From Winogradskyella marina (GTDB lineage Bacteria; Bacteroidota; Bacteroidia; Flavobacteriales; Flavobacteriaceae): a stretch of 64,000 nt of DNA. How positions within the stretch are numbered: position 1 is the stretch's first letter; every line of letters begins with the position of its first letter. Below the pieces are notes generated by a model. The model saw only the letters and a list, made by a program, of their open reading frames with translations. It searched no databases and was not told the origin of the DNA. Location: NCBI RefSeq assembly GCF_015645385.1, contig NZ_JADOET010000002.1, positions 310,001-374,000 of the forward strand, written 5' to 3'. Positions 63,689-64,000 of this stretch are shown piece after piece. Position numbers and translations under genes: made by a program.

Positions 63689-64000
63689 ATGGCTTTACAC
63701 AAACTTCAGGTAGATGATTTCTATGATGATTCCTATAAACTAATTGCGATTCATTGTAGGATAGAAGATTATCGATTGGCTTATTTGCTCAACAAGCATT
63801 TAGAGCTTAAGTTAGAACGTAAGGAACAAGATATCGATTTTAAGTATTTAGAATCTTCATACAGTATTTTTGAATGGGATAATGAAACGGAATATGTGTT
63901 ATGGAATTTAATTTCTAACATATGTAAAAAAGAAGAGGATAGTTTAAGTAGTACAGGAACGTTATTTAGCGCTTCTGAAAAAGTGCTTAAAACATTCCAT
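63689..64000 (+). CDS. IPExxxVDY-family protein, 3' end outside window
   Basis: First 104 codons: MALHKLQVDDFYDDSYKLIA, followed by a helical-beta mix (EDYRLAYLLNKHLEL). This N terminus is typical of the IPExxxVDY family, small Bacteroidetes proteins encoded next to rnc; the motif itself lies beyond the window. Function unknown. Confidence 0.7.
   Translation, partial: MALHKLQVDDFYDDSYKLIAIHCRIEDYRLAYLLNKHLELKLERKEQDIDFKYLESSYSIFEWDNETEYVLWNLISNICKKEEDSLSSTGTLFSASEKVLKTFH

Overview
The window is chromosomal DNA of a marine-type Bacteroidetes, most likely family Flavobacteriaceae. Reasons: low GC; Bor/T9SS-type C-terminal sorting domains on several secreted proteins; TSP3-OmpA porins; the IPExxxVDY protein next to rnc; the 632-aa PurF type; viroplasmin-type RNase H; and -7 boxes of the form TAnnTTTG. 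Genus cannot be fixed from the sequence alone.

Layout. 1-2603: fatty-acid initiation and carboxylation (fabH end, accB, accC). 2732-8425: secreted metalloprotease, FAD oxidoreductase, MtgA, a Gre-factor-like protein, superoxide dismutase. 8541-17491: an AddA-like helicase-nuclease and its AddB-like partner, separated by kbl and an OmpA/TSP3 porin. 17488-23898: hydrolase, tRNA-Ala, acetyltransferase, MATE pump, two tiny membrane peptides, a 2OG oxygenase with an internal deletion, queD-lpxH, an NrtS-like protein and an MFS transporter. 24089-33174: mostly minus-strand housekeeping genes (OmpA-like, recJ, OsmC, Fe-S uracil-DNA glycosylase, flavin disulfide reductase, HopJ, rsmI, DoxX). 33363-44192: tdk, alr, mscL, asd, an S9 peptidase lipoprotein, a diheme cytochrome lipoprotein with a FG-GAP/ASPIC secreted protein, and an orphan ABC ATPase. 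53784-64000: purF, a PfkB kinase, two secreted proteins, RNase H, purN, acpP-fabF-rnc and the start of an IPExxxVDY gene.

The unusual part is 44171 to about 53320, an RNA-repair island: a WYL-domain regulator, two short leader-ORF/terminator cassettes, a TPR protein with a lysine tail, an array containing a tRNA-Met(CAU)-like gene interrupted in its anticodon arm and five copies of the 10-mer GTTCCTATAA (the last partial), an unrecognised 612-aa protein with a possible TerD-like C-terminal region, an RtcB-family RNA ligase, and two RlaP-type nucleotidyltransferases. A 19-bp dyad (TACGC-N9-RCGYA) occurs three times: next to the WYL gene, before the tRNA-like array and before rtcB. Before the last two it sits at the same distance from near-identical -7 regions. 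I infer a WYL-controlled regulon in which the tRNA-like RNA is a substrate, sensor or decoy for RtcB/RlaP. A 68-bp perfect duplication with a C(UUCG)G terminator flanks the nucleotidyltransferase pair.

Two dispersed repeat families are frequent between genes and dense in the island: a palindrome with arms like GACCTGCAGG (family A) and a short element like TGTCATnCTGAnC...GAAGnATCTCA (family B). One A copy and one B copy are each interrupted by a B copy, which suggests B elements insert as units. Two minus-strand sRNA-like modules lie beside purF.
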